DNA of 64,000 nucleotides from an alpha proteobacterium HIMB5 (lineage in GTDB: Bacteria; Pseudomonadota; Alphaproteobacteria; Pelagibacterales; Pelagibacteraceae), in NCBI GenBank assembly GCA_000299095.1, contig CP003809.1, positions 310,001-374,000 of the forward strand. Direction: 5' to 3'. The notes beneath the pieces were generated by a model that was not told where the DNA came from, did no database searches, and saw nothing but the letters and a program-made list of their open reading frames with translations. Positions 25,659 to 34,527 of the stretch are shown in pieces (positions within the stretch are counted from its first letter, which is position 1; each line of letters starts with the position of its first letter). The translations under genes and the position numbers were made by a program.

Positions 25659-26522
25659 ATGAGTCAAATATTAGAAAAAAGCCTTATTGATGAGTATAAC
25701 CAAAATGGCGCAGTCTTAATTAAAGGAAAATTTGATCAATACTGGATAAACAAATTAAAAGAGGGTTTTAAAAAAGCAAAATCTAATCCTAGCCCAAGGT
25801 TTGTTAATCACACAAAAGATAAAAGCTCTCCAAGTTACTATGAAGATTTTTGGACATGGAATTTAATTCCAGAGTTTAATGATTTTGTTTTTAATTCACC
25901 AACACCAAAAATTGCATCTGAACTTCTTAATGCAAAAGAAATAAATTTAGTTATGGATAATTGGTTTTATAGAGAAGCGGGCTCCAAATCAAAACCACCT
26001 TTTCATCATGATATTTCTTATTTTGATTTTGAGGGCTCAATGTGTGTCCTATGGTTACCTTTAGAGCCAGTTAAAAAAGAAGAGGGGATTGCTTGGGTTA
26101 AAGGTTCTCATTTATGGAATAAATTATTTTTAAGAACAAGATTTAACGATGGTCATATGGTTGATGGTGAAGCTGGTATTGTGAATGGAAAAAAATATGA
26201 AGCTACGCCTGATATTTTGAAAAATAAAAATGATTACGAGTTTTTAGAGTGGGATCTTGAGGTAGGTGATTGTGTATATTTTGATATTAGAACTTTACAT
26301 GGAGGATTACACGAAAGTACTCCAAAATCAGATATTCATAGGTTCACTCTAAGAATGGCTAAAGAACAATCAAAAATTGAATATCGAGGAGATTGGGCTC
26401 GTGATGAAAGAGCAATTATGGAGCAAAATGGCTATAAAAATGGAGATGATTTAGCTGGTAAAATGTTTCCTACTTTATTTAAAAATTATCAAAAAAAGTC
26501 TTCACATTTAGCAAAAAATTAG
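25659..26522 (+). CDS. Phytanoyl-CoA dioxygenase (PhyH) family protein
   Basis: A 287-residue Fe(II)/2-oxoglutarate dioxygenase of the PhyH family. The facial-triad HxD is probably His116-x-Asp118 (PFHHDIS) and the distal His is His214 or His218 in TLHGGLHES, with a following Arg for 2OG. CVLWLPLEP is a family hallmark. It probably hydroxylates a small metabolite; the substrate cannot be told. It ends at a strong terminator. Confidence 0.85.
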   Translation: MSQILEKSLIDEYNQNGAVLIKGKFDQYWINKLKEGFKKAKSNPSPRFVNHTKDKSSPSYYEDFWTWNLIPEFNDFVFNSPTPKIASELLNAKEINLVMDNWFYREAGSKSKPPFHHDISYFDFEGSMCVLWLPLEPVKKEEGIAWVKGSHLWNKLFLRTRFNDGHMVDGEAGIVNGKKYEATPDILKNKNDYEFLEWDLEVGDCVYFDIRTLHGGLHESTPKSDIHRFTLRMAKEQSKIEYRGDWARDERAIMEQNGYKNGDDLAGKMFPTLFKNYQKKSSHLAKN

Positions 26523-26572
26523 TACATAGAGCTCAAAATTTTTAATTAAATTTTTATTTTTTCTCTACCCTT

Positions 26573-26609
26573 ATTCCCCTTTTGTTTCTTCAAAAGGGGA
26601 ATTTTTTTT
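26573..26609 (+). terminator. Rho-independent terminator after the PhyH gene
   Basis: A perfect 12-bp stem, ATTCCCCTTTTG (26573-26584) with CAAAAGGGGAAT (26591-26602), closes a 6-base loop and is followed by eight T's on the plus strand. It ends the PhyH transcript before the convergent GYD-domain gene. The minus-strand side lacks a U-tract, so it is probably one-directional. Confidence 0.93.
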
Positions 26610-26616
26610 AACTTAA

Positions 26617-26940
26617 TTATTTACCAACAGGTCTGTATGCAGATGCAGCTTTTGCAGCTTTCTCTGCAGCTTTATTGAAATCAACAGCTTCCATTATATT
26701 CATATCTTCAATTGTGCCAGTTGATTGCATCAACATTTTCATCCCAGCCATAGTTTCAAAATCTGGCCCATCTATAATAGCGATGAAATCATATGCTCCT
26801 CTTAGAGTCATCATATCAATAAGTTTTCCACCAGCTGCTTCAGTTATTTTTTTTGCAGCCTCTTGTCTATTATCAGAAGGGTTCTTTACAAAACCCGCAA
26901 GACCTTGAGTTGAGTATTTACCTAATACAACAAACTTCAT
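26617..26940 (-). CDS. GYD-domain protein
   Basis: A 107-residue ferredoxin-like-fold protein of the GYD family (COG4274). RGAYDFIAIIDGPDFETM is the family core. An Ala/Lys-rich C-terminal tail (AAEKAAKAASAYRP) extends past the usual domain. A very strong AAGGAGG ribosome-binding site precedes the ATG. Function is unknown; it faces an aldehyde dehydrogenase across a 98-bp divergent promoter region. Confidence 0.85.
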   Translation of the reverse strand: MKFVVLGKYSTQGLAGFVKNPSDNRQEAAKKITEAAGGKLIDMMTLRGAYDFIAIIDGPDFETMAGMKMLMQSTGTIEDMNIMEAVDFNKAAEKAAKAASAYRPVGK

Positions 26941-26968
26941 TCTACCTCCTTTTTTTAATAACTTATCT

Positions 26969-26990
26969 TAACATTGTTACAAAAATGTTA
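26969..26990. promoter_or_regulatory. Candidate operator in the GYD/ALDH divergent region
   Basis: An inverted repeat TAACATT-N8-AATGTTA, with perfect 7-bp arms, lies between the divergent GYD and aldehyde dehydrogenase genes. The size and symmetry fit a dimeric regulator site, but in AT-rich DNA such repeats arise by chance, so support is weak. Confidence 0.3.
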
Positions 26991-27038
26991 TTATGTTTTA
27001 ATTGCAAATCTGATACAACCTCTGTTATTAATTCTTCT

Positions 27039-28481
27039 ATGTACGAAAAATTTGGACAGTTTATTGATGGAAAATGGTCTGCATCTTCAGACAATAACAC
27101 GTATGAAGTGATTAATCCTGCAAATGAAGAAATTTTAGGAAAAGCATCCAAAGCAACACCTGAAGATGTTGATAGAGCATTAAAAGCTGCAGAGAAAGGT
27201 TTAGAAGTTTGGAAAAAAACTTCACCTTGGCAACGTTCATATATTATTAGAAGAATTGCTGACAAGATGAGAGAAAAACAAGACGTGTTGGCAAAATGGA
27301 TGACATTAGAAGTTGGCAAACCTTTTGCAGAAGCAAAAGGTGAAGTGGGTGCAGCTGCAGATATTTTTGAATGGAACGCTGAAGAAACAAAAAGAATTTA
27401 TGGCCAAACAGTAGAAAGTAGATTTGAAGATACGAGAGTTCATGTTTACTATCAACCAGTCGGAGTTGTTGCAGCTTTAACTCCTTGGAATTTTCCTTTA
27501 GTTTTATCTTCGAGAAAGATTTCAACAGCTTTAGCTGCAGGTTGCTCAGTAATAGTTAAACCAGATACAATCACTCCAGGAACTGTAATGGAATTGGTTG
27601 ATATTTGTAGAGAGTGTGGAGTTCCCCCTGGTGTTGTTAACTTATTATCAGGTGATCCACCATCAATTGCTTCTCAATTAATATCATCTGATATAATTAA
27701 AAAAATTTCAATAACAGGCTCTACACGAGTTGGTAAATTAATTTTGAAACAAGCTGCTGATAAAGTTCAAAGAGTAACTATGGAATTAAGTGGCCATTCA
27801 CCATTCATAGTTTTTGATGATGCTGATTTAAATAAAGCGACTGATATGGCAATTGCTGCAAAATTTAGAAACAATGGACAGGTTTGTATTTCTCCTAATA
27901 GATTTTATGTTCAAGAAAACAAAAAAGATGAATTTACTAATTTATTTATTGATAAAATTAAAAAATTGAAAATTGGTGATGGAATGGATCCAGAAACACA
28001 ACTTGGGCCTTTAACAACACAAAAAAGATTAAATGAAGTTGAGGCACTGGTTGAAAAAACAAAACAAGAAGGTGCAACAGTATTATTAGGAGGAAAAAGA
28101 CCATCAGGTTTTAACAAAGGTTTTTATTATGAGCCAACAGTTTTTGATAATGTAAAAGATGATTTTACTATTATGAGAGAAGAGCCATTTGGACCATTAG
28201 TTCCAATGTTATCATTTAAGACATTCGATGAAGTTATTGAAAGAGCAAACAATAATGATCTAGGTTTATGTAGTTACATTTGCACAAACTCTATGGAAAA
28301 AGCTCATAGAGCTTCAGAGCTGATGGAGACTGGCACTGTAGCAGTAAATCATCCTTTAGTTGCAATTGCAGAAGCACCGTTTGGAGGAATAAAACAAACT
28401 GGTTATGGACGAGAGGGTGGATCAATGGCTATTAAAGATTATCTAAATGTTAAGTACACTCATTTAGGTATTAAAGGATAA
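27039..28481 (+). CDS. NAD(P)-dependent aldehyde dehydrogenase (succinate/ketoglutarate-semialdehyde type)
   Basis: The chosen ATG at 27039 gives 480 residues and the usual GQFIDGKW start; the frame is open further upstream but the extra residues look non-protein-like. The catalytic Cys is in GQVCISPNR and the general base Glu in MELSGHSP; the NAD site contains ALTPWNFPL and SITGSTRVG. The sequence resembles GabD and 2-ketoglutarate-semialdehyde dehydrogenases. The nearby XylB/XylD-like genes make the second (xylA-type) reaction plausible, but the FAH and DHRS6-like enzymes suggest another exit route, so the substrate is open. Confidence 0.85.
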   Translation: MYEKFGQFIDGKWSASSDNNTYEVINPANEEILGKASKATPEDVDRALKAAEKGLEVWKKTSPWQRSYIIRRIADKMREKQDVLAKWMTLEVGKPFAEAKGEVGAAADIFEWNAEETKRIYGQTVESRFEDTRVHVYYQPVGVVAALTPWNFPLVLSSRKISTALAAGCSVIVKPDTITPGTVMELVDICRECGVPPGVVNLLSGDPPSIASQLISSDIIKKISITGSTRVGKLILKQAADKVQRVTMELSGHSPFIVFDDADLNKATDMAIAAKFRNNGQVCISPNRFYVQENKKDEFTNLFIDKIKKLKIGDGMDPETQLGPLTTQKRLNEVEALVEKTKQEGATVLLGGKRPSGFNKGFYYEPTVFDNVKDDFTIMREEPFGPLVPMLSFKTFDEVIERANNNDLGLCSYICTNSMEKAHRASELMETGTVAVNHPLVAIAEAPFGGIKQTGYGREGGSMAIKDYLNVKYTHLGIKG

Positions 28482-28533
28482 CTTAAAGTCATAATTATTA
28501 CAATCTGTTGATATAATATGTATCTAGAAAAAA

Positions 28534-29283
28534 ATGAATAATTTTGATTTAAATAATAGAGTTGCGGTTGTAACTGGAGGGTCTCAGGGGTTTGGATTTG
28601 CAATCGCTGAACGCTTTATAAGCTCAGGTGCTAAAGTAATTATTTGGGACATAGATATAAACGAAAGCAAAAATGCACTATCAAAAATAGATTCTAATAA
28701 TTTTTCATATCAAATAGTTGATATTAGAAATAATGATGAAATTGAGAAAAATTTAGATGAAATTAATTCAGAATTTGGGAAAATTGACATTTTTGTAAAT
28801 AATGCTGGTATTGCAGGAAAAAATTTATCAGTAAAAGATTACCCATTAGAAGAATGGAAAAAAGTAATTGATCTTAATTTAAATTCAGTATTTTATTGCT
28901 GTAAGCTAGTAATACCATTCATGATTAAAAAAAATTATGGAAGAATTGTAAATATTGCTTCTATAGCAGGAAAAGAAGGTAATCCTAACGCAAGTGCATA
29001 TAGTTCCTCTAAAGCAGGAGTGATAGCTTTAACAAAATCTTTGGGTAAAGAATTATCAAATTATAATATAGCAGTTAATTGTGTAACACCAGCAGCAGCT
29101 AAAACAAGAATATTTGATCAGATGACTCAAGAACATATTAATTATATGTTAGATAAAATTCCTAGAAAGAGATTTGTAAAAGTTGATGAATTGGCAACAT
29201 TAGTAACTTATCTCGCAAGTGAAGAAAACTCATTTGCAACAGGGGCTGTATATGATTTAAGTGGTGGGAGAGCTACGTACTAG
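28534..29283 (+). CDS. Short-chain dehydrogenase/reductase
   Basis: A 249-residue classical SDR. The NAD(P) site TGGSQGFG is near residue 16, NNAG near 90, the catalytic serine in NIASIAG and Tyr/Lys in AYSSSKAG. The acidic D after the second strand (IIWDID) suggests NAD preference. It lies 2 bp before the ROK kinase gene, within the sugar cluster, so a sugar or sugar-acid dehydrogenase is likely. FabG is less likely because no fatty-acid genes are near. Confidence 0.82.
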   Translation: MNNFDLNNRVAVVTGGSQGFGFAIAERFISSGAKVIIWDIDINESKNALSKIDSNNFSYQIVDIRNNDEIEKNLDEINSEFGKIDIFVNNAGIAGKNLSVKDYPLEEWKKVIDLNLNSVFYCCKLVIPFMIKKNYGRIVNIASIAGKEGNPNASAYSSSKAGVIALTKSLGKELSNYNIAVNCVTPAAAKTRIFDQMTQEHINYMLDKIPRKRFVKVDELATLVTYLASEENSFATGAVYDLSGGRATY

Positions 29284-29285
29284 TT

Positions 29286-30188
29286 ATGCAAGTAGGTATT
29301 GATGTTGGGGCGACAAAAATTGAAAGTGTTGTTCTAGAAGATAATGGCCAAGAAAGGCATAGATCAAGAATAGATTGTCCAAAAGATTACAGATCGATTG
29401 TATTTTCAATAAAAGAAATTCATCAAAAGTTACAAGAAGAATTTAAATTAGAATTACCAATAGGTGTTTGTCATCCAGGAATACACTCTCCTCAAACAGG
29501 ATTAGTTAAAAATGCTCCAAATTGTTATTGGCTTGAAAAAAAACCATTTCAAAATGACTTAAGGAAAGCTCTAAATAGAGAAGTTTTTTGTGAAAATGAT
29601 GCAAATTGTTTTGCTCTATCTGAGTCAATTGATGGTGCAGGAAAACACTACAAAATTGTTTATGGTATTATTTTAGGTTCTGGCGCTGGTGGAGGGTTAG
29701 TTATAGATAAGAAAATTGTACAAGGACAAAATGGTGTTGCAGGAGAATGGGGACACAATCAATTACCGTACATAGCAGCTAGAAAAGAAAATGTTGATAC
29801 AAAAAATTTAAGAGAACTAGAAATTGAAAGTTTTATTTCAGGTTTAGCTTTAGCTAAAAGATTTCAAAAAAAATACAAAAAAAACTTAAAAACAAGTGAA
29901 ATATTTAAACTCTACAGAGGACATGATTTAGATGCTGAAAGTTTTATAGAAGATTTCAAAATGAATTTAGCTATGTCACTTTCAACTATAATTAATATTT
30001 TGGATCCAGATTGTTTTGTTTTTGGAGGAGGAGTTTCAAATGAAATTGATTTTTTAAGTGAAATTGAATCTATAGTAAAAAAATTTGTTATAGGAAAAGA
30101 ATATGACGGAGTTTTTTTAAAACCAAAATACGGTGATGCAAGTGGAGTTAGGGGAGCAGCAAGGCTTGGAAGAACAGCGACATATTAA
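29286..30188 (+). CDS. ROK-family sugar kinase lacking the zinc motif
   Basis: A 300-residue ROK protein. Phosphate-1 loop GIDVGATK at residue 4, catalytic Asp105 in CENDANCF, GIILGSGAGGGL at about 127 and GEWGHNQLP ending with His157 are present. The CxCGxxGCxE zinc motif that normally follows that His is absent; residues 163-181 hold no cysteine at all. ROK kinases phosphorylate glucose, fructose or N-acetyl sugars. The protein may be an altered kinase or a sugar sensor. There is no helix-turn-helix, so it is not a NagC-type repressor. Confidence 0.8.
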   Translation: MQVGIDVGATKIESVVLEDNGQERHRSRIDCPKDYRSIVFSIKEIHQKLQEEFKLELPIGVCHPGIHSPQTGLVKNAPNCYWLEKKPFQNDLRKALNREVFCENDANCFALSESIDGAGKHYKIVYGIILGSGAGGGLVIDKKIVQGQNGVAGEWGHNQLPYIAARKENVDTKNLRELEIESFISGLALAKRFQKKYKKNLKTSEIFKLYRGHDLDAESFIEDFKMNLAMSLSTIINILDPDCFVFGGGVSNEIDFLSEIESIVKKFVIGKEYDGVFLKPKYGDASGVRGAARLGRTATY

Positions 30189-30361
30189 ACTTGCAATCAA
30201 TAGTTGAAATAAGATTTCGATAAATTCCAAATTACCTAATAAAAACTTAAAAATTTATAAAAATTTTTTTTTCTATTAAAAGTTGTATTGTTTTAAAAAA
30301 CTTTGAATTCATTAAGGTTTTTATTAGTGTTTTCGCATTAACGATATAAGGAGATATAATA

Positions 30362-31615
30362 ATGAAAAAAATAATTGTTGCTTTAATAGCAATTTCTTTA
30401 ACTCCTTCATTATCTTACGCAGGTTCTAAAGCTGAAGTGTTGCACTGGTGGACTTCAGGTGGAGAGGCAAAAGCTCTAAAAGTTTTAAAAGATGATTTTG
30501 CAGCACAAGGTGGTGAATGGACAGACATGCCTGTTGCAGGAGGTGGTGGAGATGCGGCGATGCAAACTCTAAAGGCAAGAATCGTTGCTAACGATGCTCC
30601 AGCAGCTGCTCAAATAAAAGGTCCTACAATCCAAGCATATGATAGAGAAGGAGTTGTTGCTCCATATAACATTGATGCTGTTGCTAAGTCTGAAGGTTGG
30701 GACAAATTATTAAGCAAACAAGTAGCTAGTCATATGAAATGTGATAATGGTAAAGCATATTGTGCTGCACCAGTAAACATTCATAGAATTGATTGGTTTT
30801 GGGCTAATAAAAAAATCTTAGATGATAATGGAATAAAAATGCCATCATCATGGGATGAATTTAATGCTGCTGCTGATAAGCTTCAAGCTAAAGGAATTAT
30901 TCCTCTAGCTCACGGCTCTCAACCTTGGCAAGACGCAACAGTATTTGAAGCAGTTGCTTTAGGTATTGGTGGTAATGATTTTTACAAAAAAGCTTTTGTA
31001 GATGCTGATGCAGCAACTTTAGGTGGTTCAACCATGGTAAAAATCTTTGATCAAATGAGAAAACTAAAAGGTTATACTGATGCAGGATCTCCAGGAAGAG
31101 ACTGGAACGTTGCAACTGGTATGGTTATGGAAGGTAAAGCTGCTTTCCAACTTATGGGTGACTGGGCAAAAGGAGAATTTGCTGCAGCAGGTTTAAAACC
31201 TGATGTTGATTATTACTGTGCAGCTACACCATCGAACAATGGTTACTTGTATAATGTTGACTCTTTTATTTTCTTTAAAATTAAAGGAAAAGATAAAGTT
31301 GAGGGTCAAAAACTTTTAGCAAGTTTGATAATGGGTAAAGAGTTCCAAAAAGTATTTAATATTTATAAGGGCTCGATTCCTGCAAGACTTGACGTTCCAA
31401 TGGATGATTTTGATAAATGTGCAAAGAAATCTAATGCAGATTTAAACACTGCAGCAAAAAAAGGTGGATTACTACCTAGTTTTGCTCATGGAATGACTTT
31501 AGAATTGGGTGTTAAAGGTGCTATTCAAGATGTAGTTACTGAACACTTTAATTCAAACATGTCTTCACAGGATGCCGTTAAAAAATTATCTGCTGCTGTA
31601 AAAGCTGCTAGCTAG
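30362..31615 (+). CDS. Sugar ABC transporter substrate-binding protein (CUT1, GtsA-like)
   Basis: A 417-residue periplasmic binding protein. The signal peptide (1-20, cleavage after LSYA) is followed by VLHWWTSGGEAKAL, the start typical of glucose/mannose-type CUT1 binders. CAAPVNIHRIDWFWAN and the SWDEFNAAADKL segment are also characteristic. A strong AAGGAG site (30348-30353) precedes it. The 173-bp upstream gap is AT-rich and must contain the promoter, but I can pick out no clear boxes. The ligand is probably a monosaccharide such as xylose or glucose. Confidence 0.92.
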   Translation: MKKIIVALIAISLTPSLSYAGSKAEVLHWWTSGGEAKALKVLKDDFAAQGGEWTDMPVAGGGGDAAMQTLKARIVANDAPAAAQIKGPTIQAYDREGVVAPYNIDAVAKSEGWDKLLSKQVASHMKCDNGKAYCAAPVNIHRIDWFWANKKILDDNGIKMPSSWDEFNAAADKLQAKGIIPLAHGSQPWQDATVFEAVALGIGGNDFYKKAFVDADAATLGGSTMVKIFDQMRKLKGYTDAGSPGRDWNVATGMVMEGKAAFQLMGDWAKGEFAAAGLKPDVDYYCAATPSNNGYLYNVDSFIFFKIKGKDKVEGQKLLASLIMGKEFQKVFNIYKGSIPARLDVPMDDFDKCAKKSNADLNTAAKKGGLLPSFAHGMTLELGVKGAIQDVVTEHFNSNMSSQDAVKKLSAAVKAAS

Positions 31616-31634
31616 TTAATTAACAAAAAAACTA

Positions 31635-31668
31635 ATCTCTACGCATTACGTAAGTGATGCGTAGAGAT
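31635..31668 (+). promoter_or_regulatory. Intercistronic RNA hairpin (GUAA tetraloop) overlapping the permease start
   Basis: A 12-bp perfect stem (ATCTCTACGCAT at 31635-31646 with ATGCGTAGAGAT at 31657-31668) extends by three further pairs, one of them a G-U wobble, to a GTAA tetraloop at 31650-31653, a GNRA-type loop. The result is a 15-bp hairpin between the binding-protein stop and the permease, whose GTG 31654 and ATG 31657 are in the 3' arm. No U-tract follows, so it is not an intrinsic terminator; mRNA stabilisation or translational damping is more likely. Confidence 0.85.
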
Positions 31669-32562
31669 GAACTCATTTATTATTATATGTTTTGGTTGAA
31701 AAGAAATTTACCTAGACTAGTTATTGCTCCATCATTTGGAGTTTTGGCATGGTTTGTCTATGGATTTATACTTTGGACAATTTATATTTCTTTCACTAAA
31801 TCAAAATTATTACCTATTTATGATATTTGGGGTTTTGATCAATACAGTAGACTATGGTCAATGCCTAGATGGCATGTGGCCGTAGAAAATTTATTTATAT
31901 TTACCTCTTTATTTATTATTTTTTGTATCGTAATTGGAATATTACTTGCAATATTACTTGATCAAAAAATCAGAGCTGAAGGTTTTCTAAGAACAGTTTA
32001 TTTGTATCCAATGGCCCTTTCTTTCATTGTGACCGGTACAGCTTGGAGATGGATATTAAATCCATCGCTTGGAATTGAAAAATTTGCGCAAGATTTAGGT
32101 TTTACTAATTTTACCTTTGATTGGTTAGTTACCCCTGGAATGTCAATATATACAATTGTTATTGCAGGTGTTTGGCAATCTTCAGGATTTATTATGGCTA
32201 TATTTTTAGCAGGACTAAGATCTGTAGATGACGAAATCATTAAGGCGGCAAAAATAGATGGTGCAAGTTTAATTTCAGTTTATACAAAAATTATTTTACC
32301 AATGATGCGACCCGTGTTTATGAGTGCAATAGTAATATTAGTTCATTTAGCAATTAAAAGTTATGATCTAGTTATAGCACTTACAGCAGGTGGTCCTGGA
32401 ATTTCATCTGATATGCCAGCTGTCTTTATGACCCAAATGGCATTTCACAGAAGTGAAATTGGACTAGCTTCAGCAAGTGCAATTATGATGTTTTTAACTG
32501 TATCTGCAATTGTTGTTCCTTATTTATATTCAGAATTAAAGAGAGAAGATGACAGAAAATAA
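31657..32562 (+). CDS. Sugar ABC transporter permease (MalF-like, CUT1)
   Basis: An inner-membrane permease of about 301 residues with six hydrophobic segments. The EAA loop reads EIIKAAKIDGAS..KIILPMMRP. The ATG at 31657 is taken over the GTG at 31654, but both lie in a strong hairpin without Shine-Dalgarno; ATG 31687 is a possible lower start, giving a protein beginning MFWLKRNLP. It overlaps the second permease by 14 bp. Confidence 0.9.
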   Translation: MRRDELIYYYMFWLKRNLPRLVIAPSFGVLAWFVYGFILWTIYISFTKSKLLPIYDIWGFDQYSRLWSMPRWHVAVENLFIFTSLFIIFCIVIGILLAILLDQKIRAEGFLRTVYLYPMALSFIVTGTAWRWILNPSLGIEKFAQDLGFTNFTFDWLVTPGMSIYTIVIAGVWQSSGFIMAIFLAGLRSVDDEIIKAAKIDGASLISVYTKIILPMMRPVFMSAIVILVHLAIKSYDLVIALTAGGPGISSDMPAVFMTQMAFHRSEIGLASASAIMMFLTVSAIVVPYLYSELKREDDRK

Positions 32563-33442
32563 TTATAAACAACTTGAACAATCATCTAAAAATAAAAAAA
32601 TTATTTACAGATGGATTTTATTTATAATATTAGGATTATTTGCAATTTATTATATTGCACCTCTTTACGTGATGATTGTTACATCTCTTAAGACAATGGA
32701 AGAAATTAGACAAGGAAATTTATTTTCTTTTCCAAGTTCGTTAAATTTTGAAGCATGGGACGTAGCTTGGAATGGTCAAGGTTTTTCAGCTGGTGATGTT
32801 TATTTAAAAACATATTTTTGGAATTCTGTTAAATTAGTTGTTCCAGCTGTAATAATTTCTACAATTCTAGGAGCTATAAATGGCTATGCACTTACAAAAT
32901 GGAGATTTAAAGGAGACAGTTATATATTTTTGCTTTTTTTATTTGGGACTTTTATTCCATATCAGGCAATACTTTTGCCAATGTCTAGAACTTTAGGAAC
33001 ACTTGGAATTTCAAATTCTATCTATGGATTGATTTTGGTACATGTTGTTTACGGTCTTTGTTTTACAACTTTATTTTGTAGAAATTACTATATTTCAATT
33101 TCAAATGAAATTGTAAAGGCAGCTAGAATAGATGGAGCAGGATTCTTTAAAATATTTTTCAGAATAATATTACCTATCTCAGCACCTATTTTAGTGGTCA
33201 CAGTTATTTGGCAATTTACAATGATTTGGAATGATTTTTTATTTGGAGCTACTTTTACATTTGGTAATGAGGCACCAATTCAAGTTGCTCTAAATAATAT
33301 GGTTTTAACAAGCTCAAGTGTTAAAAGGTATAATGTTGATATGGCGGCAGCAATCATAGCAGGTTTTCCAACACTTATTGTTTATATTTTAGCAGGAAAA
33401 TATTTTATACGAGGTTTAACGGCTGGATCAGTGAAAGGATAG
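32549..33442 (+). CDS. Sugar ABC transporter permease (MalG-like, CUT1)
   Basis: A 297-residue second permease with six hydrophobic segments and EAA loop EIVKAARIDGAGFFKIFFRIILP. It has the C-terminal GLTAGSVKG ending that is typical of MalG-type subunits. It forms the heterodimeric membrane channel with the preceding permease; the ATPase gene starts one base after its stop codon. Confidence 0.92.
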   Translation: MTENNYKQLEQSSKNKKIIYRWILFIILGLFAIYYIAPLYVMIVTSLKTMEEIRQGNLFSFPSSLNFEAWDVAWNGQGFSAGDVYLKTYFWNSVKLVVPAVIISTILGAINGYALTKWRFKGDSYIFLLFLFGTFIPYQAILLPMSRTLGTLGISNSIYGLILVHVVYGLCFTTLFCRNYYISISNEIVKAARIDGAGFFKIFFRIILPISAPILVVTVIWQFTMIWNDFLFGATFTFGNEAPIQVALNNMVLTSSSVKRYNVDMAAAIIAGFPTLIVYILAGKYFIRGLTAGSVKG

Positions 33443-33443
33443 T

Positions 33444-34526
33444 ATGGCAAATTTAAAAATTAAAAATATAAATAAAAATTTTGGAACTACTGAGGTTTTA
33501 AAAGGAATTAATCTTGATATAGATGATGGAGATTTTTTAGTTTTACTTGGACCTTCTGGGTGTGGAAAATCAACGTTACTCAACACTATAGCTGGTTTAG
33601 AAACTGCAAATAGTGGTGATATTTTAATTGATGACCATGTTGTGAATAATATGGAACCAAGCGATAGAGATATTGCTTTAGTTTTTCAATCTTATGCATT
33701 GTATCCAGCCATGACTGTAAGAAAGAATGTTACATTTGGACTGGAGCAAAGAAAAACTCCTAAAGAAAAAATTACTAATTCTTTAAATGAGGTGTCAAAT
33801 TTACTGCAAATTACTGAACTTTTAGATAGAAAACCTTCACAACTTTCTGGTGGACAAAGACAAAGGGTTGCCATGGGTAGAGCTTTAGTGAGAAATCCAA
33901 AGGTATTTTTATTTGATGAGCCATTATCTAATCTTGATGCAAAATTGAGAGTTGAAATGAGAAGAGAAATTAAAAAACTTCATAAAAGGTTAAAAACGAC
34001 AATTGTTTATGTAACTCACGATCAAACTGAAGCAATGAGCTTAGGAACATATATTGCAATTATGGATCAAGGAAAAATCCAGCAGTGTGATACGCCAAGA
34101 AATATTTACAACAAACCTCAAAATGTTTTTGTAGCTGATTTTATAGGATCACCATCAATGAATTTGGTAGATGGAAGTATAAAGAATAATGAATTTTTAC
34201 CAGATAATTCAAGTGATGTAAAAATACCTCTAGATAGATATGAATTTATTAAAGATAAATTAGATACAAAGTCAGTCTATTTTGGAATAAGACCTGAACA
34301 TGTTTATTTTGAAAAATTAAGTAAAGATTTATTTGGTATCAAACTAAAATCAGAAATTATAGAGTACACTGGTCATGAACAAATAATTACCTTTAATTTT
34401 TGCAATCAGCAATTTTTAGGAAAATTTCCATCAACTATTGATGTTCAAATGGATAAAGAATTTGAACTTTATATTGATTTAAATCAAATTTCATTATTTG
34501 ACAAAAATACAAATATGAGAATTTAA
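33444..34526 (+). CDS. Sugar ABC transporter ATPase (UgpC/MsmK/MalK type)
   Basis: A 360-residue ATPase. Walker A GPSGCGKST at about residue 36, signature LSGGQRQR, Walker B VFLFDEPLSNLDAKLR, and a C-terminal TOBE/OB regulatory domain (about 240-360) with YFGIRPEH. It energises the preceding two permeases. The next gene begins one base after its stop codon, linking uptake to catabolism in a single transcription unit. Confidence 0.94.
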   Translation: MANLKIKNINKNFGTTEVLKGINLDIDDGDFLVLLGPSGCGKSTLLNTIAGLETANSGDILIDDHVVNNMEPSDRDIALVFQSYALYPAMTVRKNVTFGLEQRKTPKEKITNSLNEVSNLLQITELLDRKPSQLSGGQRQRVAMGRALVRNPKVFLFDEPLSNLDAKLRVEMRREIKKLHKRLKTTIVYVTHDQTEAMSLGTYIAIMDQGKIQQCDTPRNIYNKPQNVFVADFIGSPSMNLVDGSIKNNEFLPDNSSDVKIPLDRYEFIKDKLDTKSVYFGIRPEHVYFEKLSKDLFGIKLKSEIIEYTGHEQIITFNFCNQQFLGKFPSTIDVQMDKEFELYIDLNQISLFDKNTNMRI

Positions 34527-34527
34527 A

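Noticed and set aside
26853..27038. Longer N-terminus for the aldehyde dehydrogenase
   Set aside because: The extra 62 codons overlap the divergent GYD gene and its promoter, and the family's start fits ATG 27039.
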